This document shows positions 10,694 to 40,900 of a DNA stretch of 64,000 bases, in pieces. Within the stretch, counting starts at the first letter, position 1, and each line of letters begins with the position of its first letter. Source of the DNA: Leuctra nigra (taxonomy: Eukaryota > Arthropoda > Insecta > Plecoptera > Leuctridae); NCBI GenBank assembly GCA_934045905.1, contig OW203762.1, positions 51,485,411 to 51,549,410 of the forward strand, written 5' to 3'. The notes below the pieces were generated by a model. That model did not search any database. It saw only the letters and a program-made list of their open reading frames with translations, and had not been told where the DNA came from. Both the position numbers and the translations under genes were made by a program.

Positions 10694-13600
10694 ATGGGTG
10701 TCTCGGACATGTGGAGGGCGATCGCGGTAAGTCCAACTGTCGAGGGGCGCTGTGTCGAGGGGTGTGCCAAATTACGACAAGGTCCACTCATCTGTCAGGA
10801 GAACGACTCGAGTGGTAGAAATGAGAGTGTCACTTACCTGATTTGATTCTGGAGCTCATTTAGCAAGACCGCTTCTGCGAGTTGTACCGTTGACTCACTA
10901 ACTTACATTACGTATACGGAACTCAACTAAGTTTAATTAGTGATGTGTTGCATGGGGACATTAAATAAGAGCATCTTTTTGTTTTTCTGGAAAACTGAAA
11001 GTCCTTGAGTTCATAAGAGGTCATTGGCCGCAAGGTCAGATGGCGCCGCTGAGGATTCGGTTACAGTTAGTTTACGGAACATATGACGTAATAATGAGCA
11101 CGCACTGCATTCCTCTCAACAGCCCTCCCCCCAACCATGGTAAACATTGATCAAAATAGAAGCCCGGAGTTCGCCATTATTGCAAGACATTTGTGAAATC
11201 AAATAGTTTCAACAAGTAAAATCCAGCACGTTTTTGGTTCAGATCTTCTGATAGATTCGTGAAGTGACCAGATTTGTTTGTAATATTGAATTATGGAAAA
11301 ATGTTTCATTTTCCTCTAACCATTAGTCATCGACAGTTTTTATGAATCACCCGTTGAAATTGTATTTTTTTTATTGTGGATTGTTTTGGAGGTGGCGGAT
11401 TCATCTATTTGAAATAGGGGAAGGAAGGAGCAATTCACACTGCGTGACTATATGGATGTCGGCAAGGAGCCCCCCCACCCCTCCCCCCAAATATCGATCT
11501 TTCATTTAAATACAAATGTAAATGATGCGCTCATTCCTCAAGAATATAACATTAAAAACTATAATCCTAGATAAATCATAGACATTTATACTCACGAACG
11601 CAGTGAGTATAAATGTCTATGGCTTTACACACTGACCCAATAACTATCATTCATTATTATATAGATATTTTTTGAACAAGTTATACAAATCCAAAATTAT
11701 ATACTGTGGTGCAAAAATTTGGTGGCATTCTCTTCTTTCTAAACGAAGGGGATTTTCAGATATTAAATTTTCCCAAAGATGAAGGAGGCACCCATTTACG
11801 GAAATTCAGACAATTTATCCAGATTCATTTTATCTGCAGAAATTACAGACTACAGATTATTATAGATTTTAATGTTAAATTTCAATTAAACCCAAAACAA
11901 TAAAATAATTTTAAACATATCAAATTTTCATAGTTCGGTACCTATATTTTATTTATCTGCAACAAGATTAATACTGAACGCGTACCTGGGAACATCCCAT
12001 ATCCATCCCAGGACATGGTGGTCTTGTACCTGGATTTAGACCATGACATTTCACTTGAAGTCACTTGCCTCATTGTATTAGTAAAAATTGCTTTGCCAAT
12101 GCCAATAGTGTAAGAGTAGCCTGTAGATACTGTTAGGTTTCATCTTCTCGTGTCAACAAGGCCCTCTGGTCTTCTAGGTCTGCCACTGATCTCTTATCTC
12201 AAGGTAACTAAGTGCATGTCTCTGATGCAACTGCAGTTATTCTGTGCGCTGCTGGTTGCGGCTGTTGGGGGCGTCGAGGAGCCGCCAGAAGGCTACTACG
12301 CCTTCATCGAGTCTCCCAATGCAGAGCCTCCTAAGGTCAAGCCCGGACCATACGTGTACTCCAACAAGCTGTGCCCGGGACTACACGACGGAGACAAGAA
12401 GGCCCTGGGATACAATCTCTGCGGGGACTTGAATAAAGGATTCATCCCCCAGAACCCAGTTGGAAGGAACACTCTGGGGCAGGCATATCCCTTGTACGTG
12501 TCACTTGATACATTAAATAGACTAATCCAGAAATCATCCAGGTTCTGGTAACAAAATTTTTCCATGGAGACCATTTCTTGAGAATACACCATTTGTTTCG
12601 AATCCTTTTACTTGCTTGTATAAAACTTGAAAAAGTTAAAGGCTAAGGCCTAGTTGTCAACTTTTCAAGTTGTAAACAATGAAGATGTGAAAGCTCAAAA
12701 ATTGACTACACAATTTGATTTTACTGATATCTATTTTCTCCAGATTTACATAAAGATATGTGGAAATAAAAAAATAAATGAAAATAAAAAAATTACCACA
12801 TAGTAACTAATTTTTTTTTTTTTATTGATTAGAAGCCAAGTTGTAATTTATTTAAAAGTGTTTTGAACCCTGAAAACTTAATAACTACCAAGTTCACCTA
12901 ACCAAGTGTTCAAAGAGACTAATAGTAGCTTCTTTCTAGTGATCTGATCAAGAACAAAACTCTCGAGTTCTTCAGCAAGACGCTGCCGATATTGAAAGCT
13001 GACGACACGCTGCCTAAAGTAGCTCAATATGTGGCGGAGCCTTCGGAACCACCAACATATCAGAATACGTGAGTGTTTCAATGCCCCACAGAAATTGCAA
13101 AAACTACATCACACTTGTACTAATGGCATCTCTCTTGGCAGAATAAGTCCAGTACGCAGGCATCGCAGCAAACGCGAGGAGGAATCGCGCAAGAGCCTTC
13201 CCGAAGCAAGGAAGTTCTGCGACAATGGAGGGGGAATGTAAGTGTATTCAAAACGTATTCAAGAGAAAAATATTTTAAAATGTAGGATAATTATGGTCAA
13301 TTTATGGGGTTATAAATAGCTCCACGTACTTAAGGTCATTGAATTGTTTGGAAATGTTCAACTTACAGTCTCAATAGATACCTACATTTTCAAAATTGTT
13401 ACTAGGATAGTTACCTACCATTATAAAATTTAATTTTGTGTAGAAATATTTGTGACTGAATACAACTACTTTTTTCAGGCTTTGCATGTTATACAAGGCT
13501 CTGAATGGTGAATCTCTGGCTTCTGGCATGGCCGAGCGGCGGGACGACAATGAACCCGACATCCGTCCGACAGACAATGCATTACCCCCGACACCCTGTC

Positions 13601-14281
13601 CAGCCAAGGTCGACTACGCCACACCTGTCTTCGCCCGAAACCATCAAGGCATCTGGCGATATGTTGTCCAGATTCCATACGAGGGTTACTTCACACAGAC
13701 CATAGAAGTCACCACTTGCGTGTAAGAAACCTTATACTCAGATGTAAAGATCTAATGATGAGTTGTCTAGGTTCTACAACACAATATTTGTCTATGTCCT
13801 ACAGTCAGTCAAAATGTTATTACATGGATGGAGGCTGCCTGTCGTCCCCACGCTGGACCTCTCTACTGGTCGCCGAGATCTATTACCCCGACACGGTGCT
13901 TCCCATGCCTGCAGCCAACACCAGATGGCGTGATCCAATCAGTGCCGACAACCCTCCGCCAGTACACGACTTCCAGAACTACCAACAGTACTTGCACAAG
14001 CGCGCAGGCGTGGCCCCAGCTCCCGATCCTACTGCACAAGTCAAACAAGCAGCGAAGAAGACTTCTAATTGTGACGGAGTTGATGACATTGGCTGCTTCC
14101 AGGTAACATAGCTTGACAAAAGTAATTTCAATCTTAAAATTGAATAGAATGTCTCAGTAAACCTTTGTTTCAGGTTCGACTTTACTACGATTGGTTCCTG
14201 GTACCGGGCAGCTGCAAATGCTGGCGTCCAGACTACTTCAATCGATACATCAGACGGAAAAATGTCAGCCCAGACTTGTAA
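10694..14281 (+). CDS. spz3: Spätzle-family cystine-knot ligand, spz3-like (complete, 7 exons)
   Basis: This is a secreted ligand of the Spätzle/neurotrophin-like family, whose members signal through Toll receptors. Exons are 10694-10726, 12237-12493, 12940-13068, 13142-13237, 13479-13721, 13805-14102 and 14174-14281. All have GT/AG junctions and consistent phases, giving 387 aa. Residues 1-25 form a signal peptide (MGVSDMWRAIA then LFCALLVAAVGG). RHRSKR at 146-151 is a furin-like cleavage site. The cystine-knot region runs from Cys212 to Cys368, with NHQGIWRYVVQIPYEGYF, SKCYYMDGGC and GSCKCWRPDYF. A linker of about 80 residues interrupts the knot before its last four cysteines. The phrase WRYVVQIPYEGYFTQT is what I associate with Spz3; another Spz paralogue is possible. 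An alternative start at 12216 would also give a hydrophobic leader, but the first-exon model is better. The gene converges with Nedd4. Confidence 0.88.
10727..12236. other. spz3 intron 1
   Basis: No gene was found. The intron holds a small palindrome at 11577-11621 and a 22-bp sequence at 11555-11576 identical to one at 1841-1862. Confidence 0.5.
11577..11621. repeat. Small palindrome (19-bp arms)
   Basis: CATAGACATTTATACTCAC and its reverse complement are separated by 7 bp. The end sequence AGACATTTATA recurs in a perfect 28-bp palindrome at 58465-58492. Confidence 0.7.
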
Positions 14282-14403
14282 TCACATCTCATCACATCCC
14301 GCGATCTCCTCAAGTGTCTAGAACAAGACTTCATTTTATTTATGCCGCATTCAATGAGCTTCATTTAAATCATAACTCAATGTACATACTACTCAGCTTT
14401 ACA

Positions 14404-14409
14404 AATAAA
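14404..14409 (+). terminator. Candidate poly(A) signal of spz3
   Basis: AATAAA lies 123 bp after the spz3 stop codon on the coding strand. Confidence 0.5.
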
Positions 14410-15819
14410 CTTAAACATACTTTTATTATCTCATCTATTACTATAGAATTTATATTATCTATTGTCTGTTTGTATAGCACTACAAATTGCAAAAAAAAAC
14501 ACAGAATATTAAAGAACAAGAAAATGTTTGGTTAAACTAAAAGCTATGATTAGGTATACATTGAAAAGATGAAATTAAGACTTTCTTCGAGTAAATCATA
14601 ATGTTCTATCTGTTATGATGATCTATGAGATTGATGGAACTTTTTTATTCCAAGCCCGCATTTACCTAAGTTACTACTGTTTATTGTTTTACCAATGTCG
14701 GGCAGTAGGAACAACAGGAAATTAATTTACTATTACGAAAAATGAATGCAACAGGGAATGCACAGGGGTTCTAGATTAGGCACATAGTAATGAAACCTCT
14801 CCATAAAAAGTCTTATGTTAAATTTATTCAAGCTCCCATGAAAAGAATCTCTCCGTATCACAATAAGGTGGAGAGGCATATAACAGTAAACTGTATGTAC
14901 ATATTTGTAATATATTTACAGGGCACCAGCATAGCGGCATAGGTGCAGTTAGCTGATTATGTATTATAGTAAGATTAGATATGGAATGACAATCATAATT
15001 TATTAAGTGAAAAGCCAAGTGTCAAAACACACTAACAGTGTAGAGAATCTGGAAAATACTTGGAATATTTAACAATAATTAATGATCGTTTACTAATGCT
15101 TGCACAAATAATATGATATTAGATTCATAATAAAAAGATTGTAAAATTTGGAGATATATGTAGTTTGTTTACATAGACTGTATCACGGCAGAGAGAGATA
15201 TATATAGATATACACTAACACTATGACACAGGTAGACTCAGTCCACCAATAAAAGTGAAGCGTTTTCGACATTAGAAGAAGAAGAATTTGCAGTAATAAT
15301 ATGAACAAACCACCTTCACAGTTCGGTGATCAAGTAAATTCACTCGTTACACTATAGATGTCGTTCAAATCAATAACATATGCCAGATTTCCGGAAAAAA
15401 ACCAAAACAAAGGGTCTGAAAAAGCTTCACTTTGGTCAATGTTATCGGTTTGGGAGTCAGAGAACCGTTCTCACTAGTATGAATGTAGTAATGAAGTCGA
15501 TGAATCTTGACTGTGTATAAGAAGACTGTTTTAAAAGCTACAAGTCAAGCAGAGCATAATGCTGCCAATGTTTTAATTGTAAGTAAACAATTGTCTTTTA
15601 TGCATAGAAGATGGTAATAATAATAAATAACAGGAAACGGGGAATATCTTTAAAAGCAATACGATAATACTAGTGCAATAGTGTTTTCAGTTACCCCAAA
15701 CATGTTTTACATGATTACTTATTGTAAAACATAAATAACGTTGGGTATCAAACACTACTGCAGGAGTATCATAACTGCTCAGTTCTCCAATAACGGGTAA
15801 GACTAAGAACATACCGTCT
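14410..15819. other. Convergent 3' region of spz3 and Nedd4
   Basis: No coding segment is seen. On the minus strand, AATAAA occurs at 14998-15003 and 14823-14828, either of which could end the Nedd4 transcript after a 3' UTR of roughly 0.8-1 kb. A short AT repeat (GAGATATATATAGATATA) lies near 15195-15212. Confidence 0.5.
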
Positions 15820-33229
<17,410 letters not shown>

Positions 33230-33326
33230 CTGAAATGGATGGCAAGATAATATTTTAGACTGGAATGAAATTTAAATGCAGAACAGGTTCAGTGCAACTT
33301 AGGCACCGATCATAGTCAAGTCTAAT

Positions 33327-33480
33327 GGTACGTTTACAGTTCGGCGTTCGTTCGACGTTCGGCGCTTGACGTTGAGCCTCCTGATTGGCCAACGCCGAGC
33401 CCTGGCGTTCAAGGTCAAAGATAAACCACGTTCATCTTTCAGCGCTAGCGCTGAGCGTCGAACGCCGAACTGTAAACATA
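33327..33480. mobile_element. MITE with GGTACGTTTACAGTTCGGCG ends
   Basis: It has inverted ends of about 25 bp, with CGAACGCCGAACTGTAAAC at the right. The interior AAAGATAAACCACGTTCATC resembles 32853-33137, so both are one family. Confidence 0.7.
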
Positions 33481-33570
33481 GCTTAACTATGCTGGAAGAG
33501 GTTGTAAATAGAAATATCACTTGACAACTAAAGCTAGTAGGTAGGCTTGTAAGTACTACATTTGTACAAC

Positions 33571-33609
33571 TAGGTAGGTAGGTAGGTAGGTAGGTAGGTA
33601 CCTACCTAC
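33571..33609. repeat. AGGT/ACCT simple repeat
   Basis: Seven tandem TAGG units run into CCTACCTAC, forming a palindromic tetranucleotide array. GTAGGTACCTACC-like bits are scattered through the window's introns. Confidence 0.85.
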
Positions 33610-35358
33610 TAGATGACATGACCAATAGGAAAATAAAGGACACCTGTGCAATACACTGTGCAAGAGTTAAATCTAGTTAGGCCCTTTCGCAACTAGGTAC
33701 CAGATATTTAAAAACAAAATATTGACATTGCCAGTTCCTATTCATGTATTATAAAGACGTCCAGTTCTTCAACATACCTAGTAGTAAGTACTCACCATTA
33801 CAAGCCCATAAATCCAGGCCTATTGTGTCAAAAAGGAACACAATGCTAAGCAAGGTATTAGTGGGTCACGGGATAAGCTACGGACTTTCGGCTATGTAAA
33901 TTGAGACGACTATTCAGTGTGTTATCTTTAATTGTGATGTAAGTTCAAGCCTAGGGGATATTAATGACTAGAAATTCCTAGGATGGCCTTATTATCAAGA
34001 TTATTGAAGCCAAACCCCAAAAGCTATTTCCACGAAGATCGTGATCAACCGTGTGGTGCCGTGTGGTTAGACCCCTCTCATTTTCCTTCTGACGTCACAA
34101 AACGCGCGCTATTTTAAATCAACATTGTATGGAGGTGTTCCAATGTAATTTCATTTTTAAATGATATAAACACGTCCAGTTCTAATTTAATTTTAATGGA
34201 AACAGCTTATTATCAAGACAATGGCCATATATTAAAGGAACACAGTCAATCAAAAGTGCAATCACTAATCAAAAATAATTAGCCTCGCTGCAGAACAATG
34301 TGCCGTTAAGTCCCAGAAAAAAAAAATCAAAGTTAAAATGTACTCTTTCCCTACAAATTGGTAAAATGCACAATAATCTCAGCCATCATAGCAAAAGATT
34401 TGACCTTGTTGTATTACATTCGTACGTGACGGCACACTTTGCCATTATATCGTACATCGGCGACGGAGTTTTAAATCCCTAAGAAAGGAGCGTTTGTCAA
34501 TGTTTCAACAGGGTACTATTCATCCATGTTTCAACTTTCAACATACTATTTTTGAGGGCTACTTATTAAGTTTTATTTTCGTATATTTTCCATATGATAA
34601 CTCCCACCCCAATAAAAGAATGGTACTAGGAATATTATTACAACAGATTTCATTTTAATTACATTTGCAACATTTGGTGTCCAAAATGCCCTAATAATAA
34701 ATACCTAGCTAAAAGTTAGAAAGACATAAGGAAAATCAAGAAAAAGTATTGCTGAAGGACAGGTTTCACAAAATATCTACATTGATCAGTAAAAATGCCT
34801 TTTGTTAATGTATGGTTAGTTTTTATTCTATTTAGTATTTGCAATATTCATCATACAAAATTAGCAATAACTTTTATAACATTATTAAAGGTAGGAATTT
34901 CAGTTTTCGAGTGAAATAAAATCAATCATATGCAGACCATAATGTTCATACATTCATCATAGTACTTATAACATTTTTCTAAGTGACAATAGTTAGAATA
35001 CATTTAACGTAGATAATTGTTTTGTTTCGATAATTTCGTGATGAAAAACTCGAATTTGAGTTTGGTGGGTCATTAAATCACTCTACAAATAAATAGCACT
35101 TTTATTTAGCAAAATAACGTTCATTGACTTACCTAAAAATAACGAATGAATAGGTAGGTAGGTGTACATATAAAATATAATAAACAATTTTATAGAGTAA
35201 GTTGTGAAAGCAGGTCGTCTGGTCACAGTTTATACTGGTAGTAGTTGCAATTACAATTAACAGTGGATAAATCTTTATCATGTGGAATTCGTTTCATACA
35301 TTTTGGTGCGAAACTTGAATTTTTATCAATTAGATTTATTTTGAAATTCAATGGCATG
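33610..35358. other. Region upstream of the placed Nedd4 exons, no gene recognised
   Basis: The missing Nedd4 5' exon or promoter may be here, but I could not identify an ATG exon ending in phase 0 at a convincing donor. It is AT-rich, with no clear transposon ends. Confidence 0.35.
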
Positions 35359-35738
35359 TAGGGCTGTGCGAGATTGAAATTTTCCATAACAAGATTGAGA
35401 TTACTTAAAAAAAACTCCAACGAGATTGAGCGAGATATTTTATCCTCAAATCGAGAATATTCGAGCGAAATAACACTTTTTTGTTTTTATGTACAGATTT
35501 TTGTTGTGAAAAAAAAAGAATTTTCCAGCCACACAAAAAATAACATTTGTTTAGAGTCTTTTACATACAAAAGAGTACAAATCATATTTTTGGAAGTCCT
35601 AGACGATGATACAAATAACCTATAAAATTAACAAAACACCAATAGCTCAGTACATAATATGCTCGAGACTTGAAAATTCAAGATAAAAATTTGAACATTC
35701 GATCGAGATCGAGAATTTTCGGGACTTGCACAGCCCTA
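35359..35738. mobile_element. hAT-type MITE
   Basis: Ends TAGGGCTGTGCGAGATTGA and ACTTGCACAGCCCTA. Flanks ATGGCATG and ACGGCATG agree at 7 of 8 bases. Subterminal GAGATTGAG/CTCGAGA repeats are present. It is related to 29617-30436. Confidence 0.82.
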
Positions 35739-35814
35739 ACGGCATGATTCATGCTCATAGAAAAATAAATGCTAAATGAAAGCCGGGTATAAGGAACGTA
35801 GAGCGCAAATTACA

Positions 35815-36096
35815 GGTTATTCTCAATTCCTTGTCTTGTCGTTTCACTTCATAAGAACTCACTGCACAATGGATGGGGTGCATTTTAGTTAACACTGAAA
35901 CAACTGGTAAATAGTGGCGCACTGTCATCCCACAGTGGCAAGGAATTTAGAATAACCCACCAGGGTGGTTATTCTAAATTTCCTTGTCGTGTCGTATCAA
36001 TTGATTCGGTTTCACTACCATGTTACATAGATAGCACTCCAGTGTGCAGTGAGCCCGTATCAAGTGAAACGAGATGGCAAGGAAATTTAGAATAAC
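35815..36096. repeat. Two adjacent hairpins sharing GGTTATTCTAAATTTCCTTG
   Basis: Four arms carry the same sequence alternately inverted: starting near 35815, ending near 35960, starting near 35967 and ending near 36096. This looks like a tandem dimer of one hairpin MITE, or one MITE inserted in the end of another. Confidence 0.7.
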
Positions 36097-36264
36097 CCTT
36101 CTGAGCTCTATAAATTAGTACTATGTACTATATAATCAATCAATTACGTAATACTACTCAACTTAGTGTATACTTTATTTACAATGTGAAATGAAGAATT
36201 AATGATTGAGGAAACAAGATTACCTAAAAGGAAAATACTTTTAAATGGATGAGAGTGTGTGAAT

Positions 36265-36890
36265 CACAGCCTTCTTGACATCACTTTGCTCCTGTTTGCT
36301 GCTAGAACCCCTGTTTTCGTATAATCGAGCATGACGTCAAAGTGTGTCCTTCCAAACGAAATAGCATTCAATCTGCCATGTCAGTTTTTTATTTTGTTTG
36401 GTCTGACGTCAGGTGGCCTGGAATCCGTATGAAATGTGACTCGAATGATCACGAAAATAGGTACCCAGCAATCGAGAAGTATTTCACGATTCAAAATAAT
36501 TCTGGCCACTAGCGCTAATCTTACATTGATGGCAATATAATGAACTACCTAAGTACTTTTATGAACGCGTCACATGATTTTACGTTCCCGCATTACTGCC
36601 TTCTCGATTGTGTTGTTTCTCATTGAAGAAGTCAGTGAATAATGACATTGTGCAGCGATGTGACCGGCGTGTGGCAGATTTTGTAACTTCTCCATAGTGC
36701 GCAGTTTAAACACAGGAAGATACACAAGTCGATTGCAGGCAGCTACTCCCTATCCAACGTATGCTTGAAATAGGCCACCATGCAGCCATGGGGTAAATCC
36801 AAGGTCATTCCGTAAGACGCTGCAGTGGCCTATTTCTCACATACATTGGACAACATATAACAGGATCGAAGTGACATCAAGAAGGCTGTG
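36265..36890. mobile_element. MITE with CACAGCCTTCTTGACATCAC ends
   Basis: The ends are inverted repeats of 20-21 bp. It contains the small MITE at 36753-36850. No target duplication could be fixed. Confidence 0.65.
36753..36850. mobile_element. Small MITE, TCCAACGTATGCTTGAAATA family, copy 3 (nested)
   Basis: Ends TCCAACGTATGCTTGAAATA and ATTTCTCACATACATTGGA are inverted. It is related to 26188-26285 and 31511-31624. Confidence 0.7.
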
Positions 36891-37477
36891 TGTTAAAATA
36901 AAGCAAGCAACCTGTTCTCCAAGTGGAAAATAAATTAGTATGACTGCGATGGTTGTCAATATGCAGAGAAAACAGTCTCATGCAACCTGTTTCAAACAAT
37001 CAGTGAAGGTACTAAGCCAGAAACATAATGTTGATGATGCATATTGCAAGCAAGTTGGAAATTGTTCAATCAATTTAATTTCTCTCAACATTATTTATTT
37101 TATATTGTATAGTGGATGAGGGGTGGGGGGGAGGGCAGGCAGGGGAGTATGTATTTACTGCTATGTGCACACCGAATTAGGTACTTGTGTAGTAAAAGCC
37201 TGTTGGATAATCAATATAAATAATTAAGTTGTTATCATATCGCAATATTGGAATATCATCGAAAAATCGCAGTCATGGAAGGTTGCATTGAAGTACGTCT
37301 GTATTCAAACTGTGACAAAGTAGTGGAAAGATAATGGTTTTAAATTTTGATGTTTATTGATTTGATGTGCCGCTTAATAAATAATTAATTAATTAATTGG
37401 ATTAATTAATCTTGTTTCAAACATACTTGTCTTGATAGACATTGGTTTCAAATACCTAAGCAGCAGAATTGCAATAA

Positions 37478-37634
37478 AGTGGGTATCACACAGGGTTGCA
37501 ACCCGTGGCTGGAACCCGATTATGGACCAGAATATCAATATGCGCACGTGCAAACACTAAAATTGGTTTCTGAACATGTGCAGAATGATCACGTGATCCA
37601 TGCATGGGTTGCAACCCAATGTGATACCCACTTA
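37478..37634. mobile_element. MITE with AAGTGGGTATCACA ends
   Basis: AAGTGGGTATCACACAGGGT and TGTGATACCCACTTA are inverted repeats with GGGTTGCAACCC palindromes inside both arms. Flanking TAA on both sides hints at a short AT-rich target. Confidence 0.7.
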
Positions 37635-37932
37635 AGAATATGTTTATTTTATACAAAGCAAGAAATGGCAGTAACCAAAAAAACCTAAACCATAGGAGAT
37701 ATGTAAAAAATCTCAGGTCTCTAATATAAATTAAACATTAACAACATTAATTAACACACTTGAAAATATTGTTCTGTATGTATGCCAATAGTAATACATA
37801 GCAACAATGAAACATGTTTGCAAGGGAAATGTGGTGATTTATCGATAGAATACAACAACCTAAATGTGAACCCACAAACTAGAATCGCAATGGCTTGTAA
37901 AACATAGATCAGTCAAAAAGTAAGGTACACAT

Positions 37933-40900
37933 TTAGAACATGATTGGCTTTTCTTTGCATCTGTCTATAACATACGCAGTAAACCGCTTGAGGAACTTGG
38001 GATACTCTCGCTTATAGACTGCTCTCAGCACAGATGCAGGAGCCCAGCCACCAGGATTCACTGTAATATTAGTTGAAAATTAGTCTCTGTTCATTAATTA
38101 TTTACAACGATTGCTGCACAAATTCGCTCGTAACTTAAGTAAGTAACTTAAGCATAACTTAAGTGAAGTACGGCTAGGTGTAAAGTTATTTAGGTAGGTA
38201 CTAGGTATAGAGTTAATTACAACATGAACACCATTACAGCCTCATGCTCAAAACAAGTTGCATCCACATGTAGATATTTGCGGATATTTGCAAAATACCA
38301 CAAGATCGTGGGCTATAATCTTATGGTTGGAATCCAGTCGAGTCTGTGCACTTGCATCAATAAATAATAAATATGGAAATTTGACATTCTTTTGAGCATG
38401 AGACTAATAATGTTAAAGAAAACCCGAGTGCCCCTCAGGAGGCCAATTCTTGAGTTTTCACGTTATGAAACCATTTACGTTTTCATTGTTTAAAACTTGG
38501 AAAAGTTGATAACTATTGCTTGGACTTCAACTTTTTACGTTTTAAACGATGAAAACGTGCATGGTTTCAAAACGTGAATCTCAAGAATTGACCCCCAGAC
38601 CCCTCAGCATCTTACATGTGAATACGTTTTACATTTGGAAATAACTTCAATTAGTCACATGGCCCATAATTTAAAATTACCCACACCACACCCTGGGTAG
38701 GGATGAGCAATTAAATTTTTGCAAAAATCATTATTTCTTTGGGACTAATAGATTTTTGCATTACGATTAATCGTTGAATCCATTATTTTAAGATGATTAT
38801 TTTTGTGTTTTTTAATGCATTACGAGGGTTGATCAAAAAGTATCAAGAATTATTTTTTCAAAAAGTGTGTGTTTGTTACAGGTACCTATGTGGGATTAAT
38901 ATTTTTCAAACTAGGTTCATTCTGAATGGACAGAGCGATTTTGGAGTCTCCATGAGTTCTAGGAGGAGTATTTCTGGAAGGCTGTTTTTGCCTGAATTAA
39001 TTCACGATTTAATTAGGTAGGTACTGAATTGAGTATTCAATTCAATTGTGTGTGTGTGTGTCATCACTAAGATCGCCCATCCCTAGCCTGGGGAGTACTT
39101 GGCAGACACTTTTAAAGAAATTGAACACACGGATTGAGTTTAGTCACACTGCTTACAGGTTAATGGTCAATGAGGCAAAGATGAAAGAAGATATACAAAA
39201 TGCAATGGACTGTATAGAAACTCCTACATCCCTCTCCACTATTATACGGGTCTGTTTCAGCCATAATAAAATCGGTAACAGTTATTGCCAACAACATGAG
39301 ATTGTTTAGCTGATTAAAATGCATATGGGCTCGTTCCATTAAAAAACGACCAAATCCCGAAAAATTGTTGTGGCATGATTTTTGATAATTTTCAAATTTT
39401 CCTATGTTGTAACTTGATACTAGTTGAGTTCAAATTAATTTTTTCACATTTTTCAAATTCACCCTTCTCAAGTAACATGACCTTGAACATTGGCCTGAGT
39501 GGTAAAAATGGCTCGTGAGTCAACATGATTCAAGAGTCAACGAATGATTACGCGATGTGTGTACCTCATTTAAAATAGTTTTACATATCACAAAAATAAT
39601 TGCTAGAAAGTCAAACACGTTATACAAAACTCACAGGGATTAATAATCAATAAATTAGTCACTAATAAAGTTTGTTTGTATCCACGTCAGAAAAAATTGG
39701 GTTCGAAAGTACCAATATGAACATATCTGCACATTTTCTAACTTATTTAAAAAAATTGACACATTCTAAAAATACTTGCCATTTCAAAAACAGTCCAAAT
39801 ACAAAACGAAACTCGCAGGGATTGAATATCAATACATGAATCACCAATAGATCATAAACACAAAATTTTGTCTCCCTGCCCTGGTAGAGAAAATGGGACT
39901 CAAATTAACCAAATTTAATATTGCAATTTTAACATTAATTTTTATTATTACGCAACACAGAAATGCTTGCCATTTCTACATAAAGCCGAAATACAAAACG
40001 AAACTTTCAGGTAATGAATACCAATATATGAGCCACTAATCGCGCACAAACTCAATTTTTTGGCACTGTGCCCTCTTGGGGAAACATGGGGTTGAAAAGT
40101 ACCAATTTGACCATTTTGCATTTTTTCAAGATTTTTTTTATGTTTGAAGGCATAAAAATAACTAAACAAATTAAGGTTAATATCTACACCATATATACGT
40201 AGAAGATTCACAAAAATAATTGGCTTGTAATTTTCAACCCTTCAGTTGTAAATCGAGCGTCAAAAATAGTGTAAATAGGAAAAATTTAGGTACTCAATAT
40301 TCAACCCCTGATTTGAAGGTGTCGCAGAAGGTGTACGACAAACATTATGATAACCAAAATGATAGACGGGCATGTGCTAAAGAGAACTACGTTTACTGGA
40401 ACCTGCTATCATTTTTCATTGGGAAATTACAGAGACTTTTGCAATAGCTTAGAAGAGCCATTTTTACCACTCAGGCCAATGTTCAAGGTCATGTTACTTG
40501 AGAAGGGTGAATTTGAAAAATGTGAAAAAATTAATTTGAACTCAACTAGTATCAAGTTACAACATAGGTAGTAAAATTTGAAAATTATCAAAAATCATGC
40601 CGCAACGACCTTTGGTCGTTTATTGGTGGAACGACCCTATGATGAAAATGAGACAAAAACAAGTCAACTGCATTCAATGTCTTGGACTTACCCACAGAGC
40701 AGTAAGTAATCTTACACGTGATGTCATCTCGGGTGATCTCAGCACCATCCTTCGGTGGATCAACAAACGTCTGACACACGAGCGAGATGGTCAGATAAAC
40801 TCGAACACATTTACCCGTGTTGGCCTGGTAACAAAGTTTTAAAGACATTGTTACTTAGAGGACGCCCTTCCATAAACTTAGAAAAAATTAACATATGAAT

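Noticed and set aside
12150..12215. Upstream in-frame extension of the second spz3 exon, starting at an ATG at 12150
   Set aside because: An acceptor at 12235-12236 joins in phase to a first exon at 10694-10726 and yields a proper signal peptide. The extension looks like intron.
33610..35358. First coding exon of Nedd4
   Set aside because: Several ATG-containing stretches exist, but none ends at a convincing donor in phase 0 with a plausible N-terminus, so none is reported.
37479..37688. Possible 69-residue protein
   Set aside because: The frame is contained in a palindromic MITE and its unique flank, with no splice or domain support.
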